NCBI GenBank assembly: GCA_034401795.1
Contig: CM067373.1
Span: forward strand, 87,505,448 to 87,569,447
Direction of reading: 5' to 3'
DNA from: Chaetoderma sp. LZ-2023a
Lineage: Eukaryota > Mollusca > Caudofoveata > Chaetodermatida > Chaetodermatidae
DNA length: 64,000 bases
Shown one piece after another: positions 11,590-22,375 of this stretch (positions are counted from its first letter, which is position 1; the number at the start of each line of letters is the position of its first letter). Under the pieces are notes generated by a model. It was not told the DNA's origin, did no database searches, and saw only the letters and a program-made list of their open reading frames with translations. The translations under genes and the position numbers were made by a program.

Positions 11590-12646
11590 GATTCTGAACT
11601 CTTGAGCTGAACCAAGTTTGTCCAAGTAAACGTGATTGGCGGCCATCTTGGATGACTTAGTTTTCGCGAAAACGAGTTCCTCTCCAGAACCAATAAACGG
11701 ATCGGGCCGAAATTTGGCAGATATAATTATGGAATAAGGGCCATTAAAGTTTGTTCAAGAGAAGTTGATCTGTCTGAAAACATGGCCGCCATGGTCCAAT
11801 CAAAATGTAACATGTTTGGAGGCCATATTGGATATTTTTATTTGATGGATTTTGAGGCCGAAATTGGTTTTATATATGTTTTTAGGTATTCTGATTTCAA
11901 ATTTACCTCTTTCGAAACTGTCGAATAAACGGTTTGTCGGCCATTATGGATCATTTCCCGTCAAAAGCTCCCATACTAAAGCAATGGGAAATTTAAAATG
12001 ACTTCTTCTAGAAAACCACTGAACCGATTTCAAGTATATTTGGCAAGAAGCATTCTTAGGGCATATAGAGATCCATGTTTGCTCAAACAAAGCCAATCGG
12101 CTAATTTGGCAGGCGCCCATCTTGGATTTTGGCTGATTTTTATCAATGTCTAAAAATCTCCAAAACCGTTTGGGGGATTGATTTCAAAGTCATGAAATAT
12201 CAGTTCAGGTAAGAGCTGAACTAATATTGTTCAAGTGAACTTGATTGGCCAAATGTTTTGGCGGATATCTTGGATGACCTAGTTTTCGCGAAAACGACTT
12301 CTCCAGAACCACTGGACGAGGCAGGACAAAATCTGGGAGATATGATTAGGGACTTAAAAGGCCATTGGGAGTTTGTTCCATGGAGATATGTCAAAACAAC
12401 ATGTATCAATCAAAATTTAGCTTTTTTGGTGGACATCTGGTATTTTCTGCAAATATCTGAGAAAATCATAAAAAGACAACTTATTAACCACTGGGCCAAT
12501 TTTAGTAAACCTTAGCTAAACCTTCTTCACGGAAATTTTATTGGTAAATCTTTCCAGTGGCCATCTTGTTTTGTTCGGGTGTTCCATTGGCCAATAATTG
12601 TAGGTGAACGATACAAGCCCCTTGGGTCTCTTGTTTAATTGATCTT
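11590..12646 (+). repeat. Mollusc-type modular repeat M with right end
   Basis: Two divergent modules of about 600 bp share 'gttttcgcgaaaacga', 'ctccagaacca', 'ggccatcttgg', and a 'gttcaag..aacttgattgg' phrase (near 11610-11780 and 12230-12390). The block ends near 12646 with 'aggtgaacgatacaagcc' and 'ttgggtctcttgttt'. A copy of the same ending is at 25018-25056. From memory this ending (AGGTGAGCGATACAGG..CTCTTGTTT) is very abundant in bivalve genomes. Noncoding. Confidence 0.65.
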
Positions 12647-12699
12647 GAAAACGAAATCCCAGCATATTGTTATTTAGCTCCGGATTCATAATTATACAT

Positions 12700-13245
12700 T
12701 TTACGCTCACCTGCGCTTGTCCATCGTCCATCCACCGTCCATCCGCCCGTCCATCCATCCATCCATCCATCTATCCATCTGTCCATCCATCCCTCTGTCC
12801 GTCCACCAACCTTTGCTTTAAAACGTATCTTCTCCTAAATCGCTTAACGAATTTTAACCAAGTTTGCCTGGAAGGCTCCAATAGAGGCAGGCTCTAGAAC
12901 TTTTCAGATTTTTTATTCATCATTTTTTTGGTCGAAAATCTTAGATATTATAAAGAATTTACCGGAAAGTGTCATAACGTATCTCCTTAGCCAAATTTGG
13001 CTTGGATGATCCTATGCAGGTAGGCTCTATAACCTCTATTTACATCTTTTATTGGTCAATTTTTTGGTGAAAATCTTAGATTTTGTAACAAGATTTACCG
13101 GAAAGTGTCAAAATATATCTCCTCCTTATCTTCTTGACAGATTTCAACCAAGTTTGGCTAGAAGGATCCTATGGAAGTGGGGTCTAGAACCTCTATTCAA
13201 ATTTTTGATTAGTCAATGTTTTGAGTGAAAATCTTAGATTTTATT
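12700..13245 (+). repeat. Repeat M left end plus three tandem units
   Basis: It starts near 'gctcacctgcgc' (12704), then CCAT/CCGT-rich simple sequence to about 12808. Three tandem units of about 135-150 bp follow, from about 12826, 12976 and 13110. Each contains 'accaagtttg' or a variant, 'tctagaacctct', 'aaaatcttagat' and 'accggaaagtgtca'. The open frames here (poly Ser-Ile-His-Pro) reflect the CCAT run. Confidence 0.6.
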
Positions 13246-13660
13246 ATTTTAAACTGGTCGGTCGGTCTGTCGTTTTTATTTAATAAAACAAGATTTTGTT
13301 TTATAGAAACCTTTTTAAATATAGTCCTGCAGCAGGACCCCTAAAAGTGGCTTAGTTTTTGAGTAGGTGAGACTCGGATGGTAAGATTTGACCTCGTGGA
13401 TGGCCGCCATTTCACCAATGTAAGCACTGAACGTCAATAGCTCAGAAACTATAACATGTATGAAGTCATTTTTGGTGTCGAATTATATGTTTCCCGGGTC
13501 AGCGAATAAAGTGAAACTATTCTCAGATCTTATCAACATCTCATCATCGTTAGTATCAGCATCATCATCATCATCATCAACGTCATCTATATCATCATCA
13601 TCAACATGGTCATCATAATCATGGTCGTCATCATCAACTTCTATGGCATTGGCATCGTCT
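13246..13660. other. Noncoding DNA with (TCA)n microsatellite
   Basis: A (TCA)n-rich tract lies at about 13540-13645, adjoining the stop end of the hAT remnant. Short palindromes 'acaagattttgt' and 'cctgcagcagg' sit near 13290-13340. No gene. Confidence 0.5.
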
Positions 13661-15056
13661 TAATATCGCATAGAAATGTCAACACTGGCGGCTTGGCTGG
13701 TTCCAGGCACTGAAACAGAAAGGCCCATACGAGGTTCCTCCTGACATTCGCTCATATCATGTTTTAACTGGAGTTGGAGGTTATGAGCTACATACACTAA
13801 TTTCCTCAGTCTATCAAGTGTCAAGTGGTTGCGATTTTTGGTCTGAATACTGGCATGGAGATTCCAGTTCCTCTCACATGGTGCAGCAGATGTTGGCCAA
13901 GATAAAAGACGTGATGCCACATCAGACAGCTGGAGTGTTGAGCAAAAGACTTTCCACCAAGTCACATGATCCATTTGTTTTGCCGCTTCCCAAATGGAAG
14001 CTCTCGCCCAAATACATCTTTTGGCCCTGTATTCAGCAAGGTCTCTGATAACAGTCACGAAATCTAGTGTATGTATTATATTATATCTGTGGCAGCTGCT
14101 ATATCCTCCTCTGTGAGACCAAGATCAGCACATGCAAACCGAGGATCTAATAAACGCGCAGCCTTTTAGACATTATGTGAACAAAACTCTAATCTTGACT
14201 CAAAAGCATCCATTAGATGCCTTTCTTCAGCTTTTGTCATTGGAGCCAATGGAACCGAAGACATGAAGTGTTCTCGCAATGAAGCAAACATATTTGAAAC
14301 TTCCGGCGGCCTTGGCTTATCCGATTCCATCCGTTTGATTGCAAGCGAAACTGGCTCTAATAATTTTTTTACAGAAGAGCTGTTTCCGCATTTGTGGTAT
14401 TATAAGTGATTCCATTTGTTCATCAACAGCGGCTGCTTCTAAACACTTTTTGTTCTCTATCCAATGGTTCAAACTGTCACAAGCTGTACCCCACCTGGTT
14501 GCAGCTGGTAATACTAGTGCTACAGTTTTCATCAGTTTGTCTTTCTGAATTCTTTCCAGAATACCTTTTGGAACATGCTTGTACTTTATGTTTTTGGAAA
14601 GCTCAATATGGCGGTGCAGGGATCCAATTTTTAGCAGGTCCTGAACTAGAAAGTTTAGGCAGTGAGCCATGTACCCGTATGTAATTAGATGGGGGTACTC
14701 TTTCGAAAATATTGCCCATACCTTTTTCATGTTACTGGCATTGTCCGTAACAAGAGCATGGACTTGTTCAGTGCCCACTTCTTCTATAGCGTCCATTAGC
14801 ACGGATGCAATATATTCTGCTGTGTGTCTTTCTTCTTTACTCTTAACAGACTTGAAGAATATTGGCTCTGGGCAAGTAAACATAATGTTTATAATTGGAC
14901 TCTGATTTATATCGGTCCACCCATCACTCATTAGACACAATGAGTTAGCATTCGTAGTGTCGTATTCCTCATCTAATAGACGGTTTGATAGTACATGTCG
15001 GGAAGGAACCTTGTATGGTGGTCTAATCTGCGCAAAAAACTGTTTCCAGTAATATA

Positions 15057-15080
15057 CACCTGTGCAAAAGTTAAGCACCA
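15057..15080 (+). repeat. Tc1 left TIR
   Basis: It begins CACCTGTGCAAAAGTTAAGC and continues CACCA, preceded by TA. It is matched by the inverted copy at the right end. Confidence 0.9.
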
Positions 15081-15365
15081 GCAAAAACAATAGAACGTAG
15101 AAACATGATGGTACAACTAGGCTGCCATACTTTTTGTCCCCGCGTTAGCTGACATAATTCCAAGTACGAAATGCACATGCATGCATGACTTCACGCCGCT
15201 TGATGTCCGTGCGTGGCGGGAAACAGCACACGTGTTCAGTTATGTAAAAGTCCAGTTTGAGGTGTAGAACATTACATACAGATTTAGGCGACAAGATTAG
15301 GAATTTTGTGTTCATGACCGTGGTTTATTTGTACAGAGAGAATCAGCTCTTGATTGTGAACCGCT

Positions 15366-16384
15366 ATGGCAAGACGAAGGTTAAGTGATCGTGTGAAATG
15401 GCAAATCATAGGCATGCATACCACTGGTATGTCATGCAGAGAGATTTGCAGACAGCTGAACATTAACCATACTGTAATCAGTCGTTTGATTGCAAAACAT
15501 GGGCAAACTAACGAGGTGAAGGACAGGCCTAGATCTGGAAGACCGAAGAAGACTACTGCCCGTGATGATCGAGCCCTAGTACGCCTTGTTAGGAGATCTC
15601 CATTCATCAACAGCAGAGTGCTCAGCCAGCAATGGGAAACGTGCAATAGAGTGTCAATGTCTACCGTCAAAAGGAGACTGTATGCTGCTGGCATGAAAGC
15701 TAGGAGACCTGTCAGACGTCCTCTCCTCACCACAAAGAGGAGCGTCTGAGGTGGTGCAACGAAAGAAGACACTGGAACATGAGATCCTGGAGACGGGTAC
15801 ACTGGTCCGATGAAAGTCGGTTCCTGCTTCATGCCACAGATGGTCGAACTCGTGTATGGAGGTCCAGACGCACGGCGTACGACCAACGTAACATCATGGA
15901 AGAAGTTCCATTTGGTGGAGGTTCCGTTATGATATGGGGGTGCATCTCATTTGATTGTAAGCTGGATCTGTTGACTGTACCTGGAACACTAAATGGACAA
16001 AGATATCAAGATTCCATACTGGATAGAGTTGTGGTCCCTCATTTTGTAAATCATGCACCTGGAACCCACCCTATATTCATGGATGACAACGCCCGACCAC
16101 ATCGTGCTAGAGCTGTGCATGAATACCTCCGCCAGAATGCCATCGAAACCCTACCATGGCCAGCAAGGAGCCCTGACATGAACCCTATTGAGCATATCTG
16201 GGACATTCTGGGAAACATGGTGAGAAGGAGGGATCCTCCTGTGCAGAACCTACAGGAATTAACAGACCACTCCATCTTGAATGGCAACGAATACCACAAT
16301 GGCGTATCAGTCGGTTGGTGACCAGCATGAGACGTCGTGTCCAGGCCGTCATCCAGGCACAAGGTGGATATACCCGGTATTAAT
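15366..16384 (+). pseudogene. Tc1-type DD34E transposase, frameshifted
   Basis: Cut-and-paste transposase. The first frame (15366-15746) has two helix-turn-helix units (VKWQIIGMHTTGMSCREIC; RPRSGRPKKTT hook). The second (about 15735-16318) has the catalytic core: HWSDESRF (first Asp), FMDDNARPHRA (second Asp), and SPDMNPIEHIWD (Glu, 34 residues after the second Asp). The characteristic GGGSVMIWGC motif is present. One frameshift lies near 15735, where the frame passes from TTKRS into RLRWCNERRHW. A second lies between about 16260 and 16310, after which RLVTSMRRRVQAVIQAQGG continues in another frame to the stop near 16384. The total length would match a typical 330-340-residue Tc1 transposase. 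As read, it cannot make the full enzyme. Confidence 0.9.
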
Positions 16385-16681
16385 AATGACAGTCTCAAAC
16401 TCGTGCACAGATGTTAAACTTCGTTTTCAGACACCTTTAATGACAATCTAGCCACGTGTGTCACCTGTAGGGCAATAGTTGTCAGTTGTGTCAACGTAAC
16501 CATATTCAGGCCTCGTTTTCAAGTTCAAACAAAAACATACAGTGTTTCCCCACCATCATAATCAGCATTCCTCTAGTTGCATTATTACCTCTTGCACTAA
16601 GATGGATGGGTACATAAATGTTTATGCTATTGCTTTCTTCATAGCACATGAATATACCCTCGCATGTGCGTAAAAATAGGG

Positions 16682-16705
16682 TGGTGCTTAACTTTTGCAC
16701 AGGTG
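16682..16705 (-). repeat. Tc1 right TIR
   Basis: The sequence is TGGTGCTTAACTTTTGCACA then GGTG, the inverse of the left end, followed by TA. After the TA the hAT coding frame resumes on the minus strand. Confidence 0.9.
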
Positions 16706-17036
16706 TATAGTTATCGAGAATACTCAGTGGTGGTGCAGAGGCATACATTGCATACATTGCTCTTGCCAACGATTTCTGTAACATCTCCTGTGTAGGCTTA
16801 GATATGGTGTCCATGAACGGTTTCACATATATGTATCTCATTTTCACAGTGCTCGATTTTGCGGCTTGAGCAACAGCATATTTCAGTGGCAGTGTGGGTC
16901 TGCCTACATTTACAGGCTTCACCTTGACCTTTGGACTGAGGCTCCATTTCCTACAATGTAACAAAGAATTATTAGTAACTCTTTATTGGGCCCTATTCCC
17001 CCTCATTCGAAAACTCTCACATTTTACATGGACTCA

Positions 17037-17368
17037 TCTTGTCCAGACGCCGGATGCTAGGCACCATTTGGATCGCTATGTCTCGGCAAAAATCCGCTTT
17101 GCTAAGGGCTCGACAACTATATTGCACATTTTGGTGAATTTAGAACTATTTTTATCCTCAAATATTTGCACCCCACCTAGCCCTTCACCATTTGCATTCA
17201 TGAAGGTTTATTTTCAAGCGATCAAATGCTTGATAAATTGGATGTAATGAAAAACAAGGTTTTGTAAGCTATACACTTTTTGCAACCACAGTTTTTGTCG
17301 AGCCCATAGCAAAGTGGAGGATAGCGAGACATAGCCATCCAAATGGCGTCTGGCGTCCAGAACAATGA
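17037..17368. repeat. Long imperfect inverted repeat (foldback)
   Basis: The left arm 17037-17125 and right arm 17280-17368 are reverse complements over about 75-80 bases. Shared segments include 'ccatttggat', 'gctatgtctcg' and 'gggctcgacaa'. The spacer is about 155 bases of AT-rich DNA. A third short 'atagggctcgacaac' at 17401 leads straight into the (ACGC)n tract. It is noncoding and probably a MITE or foldback element. Confidence 0.7.
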
Positions 17369-17416
17369 GTAAAATGTTAGAGTTGATTGAGGGACAATGT
17401 CCATAGGGCTCGACAA

Positions 17417-17450
17417 CACGCACGCACGCATTCACTCACGCACGCACGCC

Positions 17451-17506
<56 letters not shown>

Positions 17507-17583
17507 CACGCACTGTGACACACACACGCACGCACGCACGCATGCACGCATGCACGCATGCACGCATGCACGCATGCACGCAT

Positions 17584-17626
<43 letters not shown>

Positions 17627-17660
17627 CCCACCCACCCACACGCACGTACGTACGTACGTA

Positions 17661-17692
<32 letters not shown>

Positions 17693-17728
17693 CGTACGCA
17701 CGCATGCACCCACGCACGCACGTACGTA

Positions 17729-17779
<51 letters not shown>
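17417..17779. repeat. (ACGC)n microsatellite with ATGC, ACGT and ACCC variants
   Basis: About 360 bases of tetranucleotide repeat, with blocks of GCATGCAC near 17538-17588, CCCACCCA near 17626 and GTACGTAC near 17646 and 17722. All six frames stay open because no stop codon can occur, so the apparent Thr-His-Ala-Arg and Cys-Val-Arg-Ala proteins are artefacts. Confidence 0.95.
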
Positions 17780-17780
<1 letters not shown>

Positions 17781-17863
17781 TTAAAACAGCAAAATAAAAT
17801 TCCTGCACAATAGGCAATATGGATTACCAATACCAAATTGTGGAAAGGGAGATGGCATAACTA

Positions 17864-18206
17864 AGGGCGTAATTCCTTAAGCACGGATGCGGTGCGGATT
17901 TTCACAAGGGTTCTGCCGTTCTGGTAAGTGTTTAATCGCCTGCTTATAATTCCATAGACATGGGCGTTTTCCTATGTAAATTAATAATAGGTAAGCATAA
18001 GTGTGACAGCACTGCCTACCACCTCGCAAATGTGCGCAGCTCATTGATGAATAACAACCTGAGGCAATCACAAAAATGTCCACTTTGCGTGCCGCTCCAT
18101 ATGTTCATGCGTCTGCGCTTATCAAATTATCATCTTTAAAATTTGTATTAATTTGATTTTTTTTACTACTGGTACTGCGCATCCGTGCTTAAGGAATGTT
18201 GCCCTT
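17864..18206. mobile_element. MITE with 28-bp TIRs
   Basis: The left end 'agggcgtaattccttaagc' continues 'acggatgcg'. The right end is its inverse, 'cgcatccgtgcttaagg' then 'aatgttgccct', with a few mismatches over about 28 bp. The 343-bp body has no meaningful frame. The direct flanks (cta and tta) could be a TWA duplication as used by PIF/Harbinger elements, but that is weak. Confidence 0.7.
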
Positions 18207-18796
18207 TAATTTGGCTCTGTCTTCAGGGGTAAGGGGCATGTAGACTTCAGCGGGTTGGGTGTGGGTGGCATTACTTACCGAGTTAAAGATGTAGATGTAT
18301 AATTATAATATTTTTACTGAAAAACTTACCGCTCTCTCAGAAAAGCTTTTGGTCACATGTGCCGGAGCAGCCTTGCATGTACTTAAGTGCTCACAATATT
18401 TGCATTTTCATATATAATTATTTTTTCCAGAAATTTCTCTGTTGAAATGATTCCATACTTTCATATCAAGTCTTTTTGGCATGTTTAGGAACTTTAACTG
18501 ATAACTGCCTTAACTGGCAAAAAGTGGAAGTTGCAGAAACTAAATAATTAACATACACTAAAATTTAAACAATGTTATTGCATAACCAGTAACCACTTGA
18601 CTGACTTACAACAATGAATACGAATTTACACCAGACCAGCATGTGCATGATGCAGTGAATGATGCAATATTATGCTGATGCAATATTGCATCATCCATGA
18701 TTTTATGCAGCTGGTGTACAGTTGAACCCAGAATTAAGGTAACAGTACACAGAATTAACATTTTCTACAATTTTGAATGATATGAAAAAACTTTCC
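18207..18796. other. Noncoding DNA with a palindrome
   Basis: An imperfect palindrome built on 'gatgcaatatt..aatattgcatc' sits at about 18648-18696. No gene is seen. Confidence 0.5.
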
Positions 18797-18906
18797 CGTT
18801 GAATATTTTGAACAGTTTGCTAGGAAGCCATTGCTGCCAAGCGATTACTGCCTATAGCAGCAACAGCTTTTTTCAAGCAAATTGGGTTCAAGATATTCAA
18901 CAGCAT
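18797..18906. repeat. Foldback family H, copy 1
   Basis: The left arm 'cgttgaatattttgaacag' and right arm 'caagatattcaacagc' pair around a Cys/Gly-like GCAGCAACAG-rich centre. The TGAATATTTTGAAAC arm motif recurs at 23.14, 23.65 and 45.9 kb, and near 54.40 kb as a single arm. Confidence 0.55.
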
Positions 18907-19246
18907 TGTTTGGAAATTTGTTATTTCTGAACTATAGTGATAGTGTAACCTGATGCAAGCCATTTCAGCCATGGCAATAGATGACACAAATCTAAATCTA
19001 TTCACTTATATTAGTAGCAAAAGCATCGGTATTAATGCAATAGGGAAATAAAAATTTGCAAATGCATCCTTAGTTGACCGGAAAATTTTCTGGGAAAACA
19101 CGTTGGTAAATTTTCCGACTCACAACACTAAACACTAGTCCCGTCGAATGTGCCCGGTATACCTATGTGTTACTGTCGCCAGCAACATGTTCATGACATG
19201 TCCACACCACAACAAATAATCTTAGCCATTCATGTATATCTGTTGC

Positions 19247-19301
<55 letters not shown>

Positions 19302-19354
19302 ATGTGCAACACTAACCATATTTTCTCCTTTTAGACGCGATGAAGACAAATCAT
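18907..19354. other. Noncoding DNA with (TTA)n
   Basis: A (TTA)n tract lies at about 19248-19299. Just upstream of the next feature is 'ttttctccttttag', which resembles a splice acceptor. Confidence 0.5.
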
Positions 19355-22300
19355 AATGGCAGCAGAATATGATGTTTCTACCAACAAAAGGCGGCGAGTT
19401 ACTCACCTATTTAACATGAGCAAATGTGTATTTTGTGAGGAACAATTCACATAAAATTCACCTTGAGAATCTCAAGACGCGAACACAATCAAGACACTGT
19501 TCTCTTCCACTGTTCTCTGCATGTTCTGAACGACATGATACAGTGGAAAGAAAGATTCTTGCGAAAAGGACTGAAATTCTCGGTGGCACTGCCACTTTCG
19601 GGTATCGCAAAAGCTTCAGGTTCACATATACCAGTGCTCACCATCTGAAACTGACAGCGGAAAGGCGTAGCAAAGACAAAATGCCAAGCACCAGTAATAC
19701 AAGGAGTGGCGTATCCCCCTGTTTGTTTTACATGATCCAATATTTCATCTCAAACCTTTGGAAGGAAAATTGTGTTTGTGTAGCGGAGGGTTCAATCCAA
19801 AGAAACGGTCAGTGGTTCAATCATCAATATGTTCTAGGTTTTGATCTCACCCGAACATTATAGTGATTCTGAGATGTTGGCTAGACTCCACGGCGTCCCG
19901 AATTGAGATCTTGTTTCAATAGAGGCTGGGTATCATAGGGCGAAAAACTGCTACGCGAAATATATCAATAAATGAAAAAATCGGCATGCAGGAGAAAGAA
20001 AGTGAAATAAATTTCCCCATCAAAGAAACTGTCAGACCTTTAATTTCTGAGTTTCAGCCATCGTCCACTGATGACAAGGATGTTGTTATATTGACAACAA
20101 TTTAGGAATCGTTTTCGAGAACTGCTTAGAGAAGATGACATTGAAAACCCTGAAGAATATCAATCAAAATATCAATCAAAACAGATGAAGAAACAGCTAC
20201 CTAGCGGGTGGCGAGACATTTCGTTCATACCCCAGCCAGGCATGTTGGACTTAGTCCGTTCAAATGACATTTATGTTAAGGTGGTGCTGAGGAAGGCTAA
20301 TGTGTTAGGTCAATTACTCAAGGAAGTTGCGCACTCCGAGGAGGAACCAGAACAAAGGTTGGGCAATGTTGGTATATTGCGGAGATAAGGCCGTGTGTTG
20401 GCTCACAAACAAAGAATTTATGATAATGCTGCTAACACATCAACGATTGATCCGACTCTTCCCTATCTGAATACAGGGGCCAACTTTCACACTAGCAACA
20501 TCGGTGGTTTCCCCATATCAACTCGGTTTGGGACCAGAAAACTTGTAACGGCAATGAATAGAATAGGCTACTGCATATCGCATACTGAACTATGCCGCTT
20601 CCTTACTCCAGCAGAACAGGCTAACACCGCATAGTAACCAGCATCTGTAGGTCCATATAAGCCACCAGAAATTATTTCTAAGGATGGCGGAGAACCTTCC
20701 ATTGCTGGAGGTGCAGATAACTGGGACCACCGTGAAATGACCACTGACGACAAGTAGACTATACATGCTATGGCATCAAATTTCATCCAAACGACCAGGT
20801 GAACAACAAAGATTGTATCTTCGAATTGTGAAGGTCCCGCAGCAGAACATTAACCTGACGTACCAGAAAACTAGATCAAGACCTGAGCCACGGGTTCAGC
20901 CAGAAGTATCTCCCAAAGAAATTGAGGGATTAAATGGTAAAGCTGACTTCAAGAAAATGACGACTGTGGAAACACTGTAAAACATAGCAAGATTAGGTGT
21001 TGTGCACAGGAGGCAAGAACATTATGTTCCTCCATGAGGTTTATTCCATGCTACTCTGAAGACAAATACTAGTTCAGTCTCGATCGCATCCTTCAACCGT
21101 ATAATCATGACAAATCAAATGGATCATCTAACAGTATAAAGGACTCAATGAACAACCTCGGGCAGACACATGCTCCTATTTTCTTTGATATGGGCCTTCT
21201 GATGAAAGCATTAGAGACCACCTGGGCCAAACTTATAGAATTGGCCGGTGTCATTCCTTGTGATGGCGGTATGTACTTTTTGATGAGTATCATCTCTGCT
21301 GTAGGGTACCTGTATTTTGATGCTGGTATGAAGCAAATGCGACACGAGTCTGGCGTTGACGCTGTAGGTAGTGAACAAAAGGTGCTTACAGGCAAGGACT
21401 TTGATTGATATCCGCTACTGCAGCAACTCAAAATGGCATTATCGGAAAAAATACCTAGTCAAGAGGAACTTATGAAGCTCGTTGTCAAGATTGGAGATAA
21501 CATTGTGCTATTGATAAATGAATTCCAGGAACATGGCAAAAGTATATCACTACATTCCAGTTCTGGAACGACTTTCTGTTCAATTTCTGTTCAAGGCTCT
21601 GCGTCCAGTGAAAATCTACATAAGTGCAACTAGACATAATGAATGGGATGTGTATGAATCAGCGACATCCCATCTGCCTCTTCTCTGCCACTAATCGATC
21701 CAACTATTCATACATGCCAGTAATGATATTGCAACTGCAGACTGCCATCTGATATTCTTGAAGATTTTAGAGGACACTTATTAGAAGATTTCGCCCGGAA
21801 AGATTAATTCTGTATGTATGGACTATATTATTGAAACAACAGAGAATGCAGCATTGAAAGGTGCGGGAGGCGTCATTGGTCTGAAACTCAGAGGACCTGC
21901 ATTGGTTCATAAGCAGACATATAACAGCGCAATACTCAAAGCAAATTCGGAAACACCCTGTTGCTGAAATCAAGGATAAATATCCGTCTCACTACCTTGG
22001 TGCTCAAGCATCAAAACGTTGGGATAGAGATGTCAGCCTGATGACCAAGATGCTCAAGGAGACGTACATTCACCATTTTGATTTAGCAGGTGTGCCTACT
22101 GAGCTTGTTATCTTTGGCACTGGTGCAGCTACGACGCCTGCGGATTAAAGGTCTATGCTGACTGCCATAGATACGGGTTCCAGTCGAATCAGAAAGTTCA
22201 TAAAGGAAAGACACCTAAAGACTGTAGAAAGGTGGCCTTTTACGATACTCTACAACGATCACTTATGAAAACCATGACTGCCATGAAGAAAACCGTGAAA

Positions 22301-22375
22301 GTACACAACAACGATGTGTACCTCAATAATGTAGCAATGTATCTGAGACTGCTGGCTATGAATTGCAAGTGATTC
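19355..22375 (+). pseudogene. Decayed copy of a multicopy invertebrate ORF family
   Basis: The coding signal is scattered over all three plus frames. It opens with MAAEYDVSTNKRRRVTHLF and a KCVFCEEQ zinc-finger-like start at 19355-19445. Next comes a YTSAHHLKLTAERR segment near 19625. Then LPYLNTGANFHTSNIGGFPI and ISHTELCRFLTPAEQANTA lie at 20450-20634, with NWDHREMTTDDK near 20720. Further blocks are MGLLMKALETTWAKLIELAG near 21190, TTENAALKGAGGVIGLKLRG near 21835, and MKKTVKVHNNDVYLNNVAMY near 22285. I recall long (about 1,000+ residue) uncharacterised proteins with these motifs in the same order, repeated many times in mollusc and cnidarian genomes. No function is established to my knowledge, and their copy number suggests a mobile origin. 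This copy has at least ten breaks. Confidence 0.65.

Larger units (their letters stand above)
15057..16705 (+). mobile_element. Tc1/mariner DNA transposon (1.65 kb)
   Basis: The ends are inverted repeats of about 24 bp: CACCTGTGCAAAAGTTAAGC at 15057 and its complement ending at 16705. TA dinucleotides at 15055-15056 and 16706-16707 are the target duplication. The single gene inside is a decayed transposase. The TIRs are very nearly identical, while the flanking hAT frame continues on either side. The insertion therefore postdates the hAT copy and is fairly recent. Confidence 0.93.
13663..16964 (-). pseudogene. hAT-family transposase gene, decayed and split by Tc1
   Basis: hAT transposases cut and paste DNA with an RNase H-like core. 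Three minus-strand blocks are seen. The N-terminal piece at 16964-16708 includes QEMLQKSLARAMYA and PPLSILDN. A DUF659-type core at 15054-14317 has FFAQIRPPYKVPSR, LMSDGWTDINQSPI with a likely catalytic Asp, EEVGTEQVHALVTDNASN, MAHCLNFLVQDLL, and TRWGTACDSL. A C-terminal hAT dimerisation block at 14058-13663 has LLSWPTSAAPCERNW and NRNHLTLDRLRKLVYVAHN. The frame is broken between core and C-terminal block. The N-terminal piece and core are separated exactly by a Tc1 element. A BED zinc finger would be expected upstream of 16964 but I do not see one. Flanking TIRs and an 8-bp duplication were not found. Confidence 0.85.

Noticed and set aside
17377-17836. Long Thr-His-Ala-Arg and Cys-Val-Arg-Ala frames on both strands
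   Set aside because: They are translations of the (ACGC)n microsatellite, in which stop codons cannot arise.
17400-18600. CRISPR-like or tandem-spacer array
   Set aside because: Repeats are simple tetranucleotides or inverted pairs without regular unique spacers, and the DNA is from an animal.
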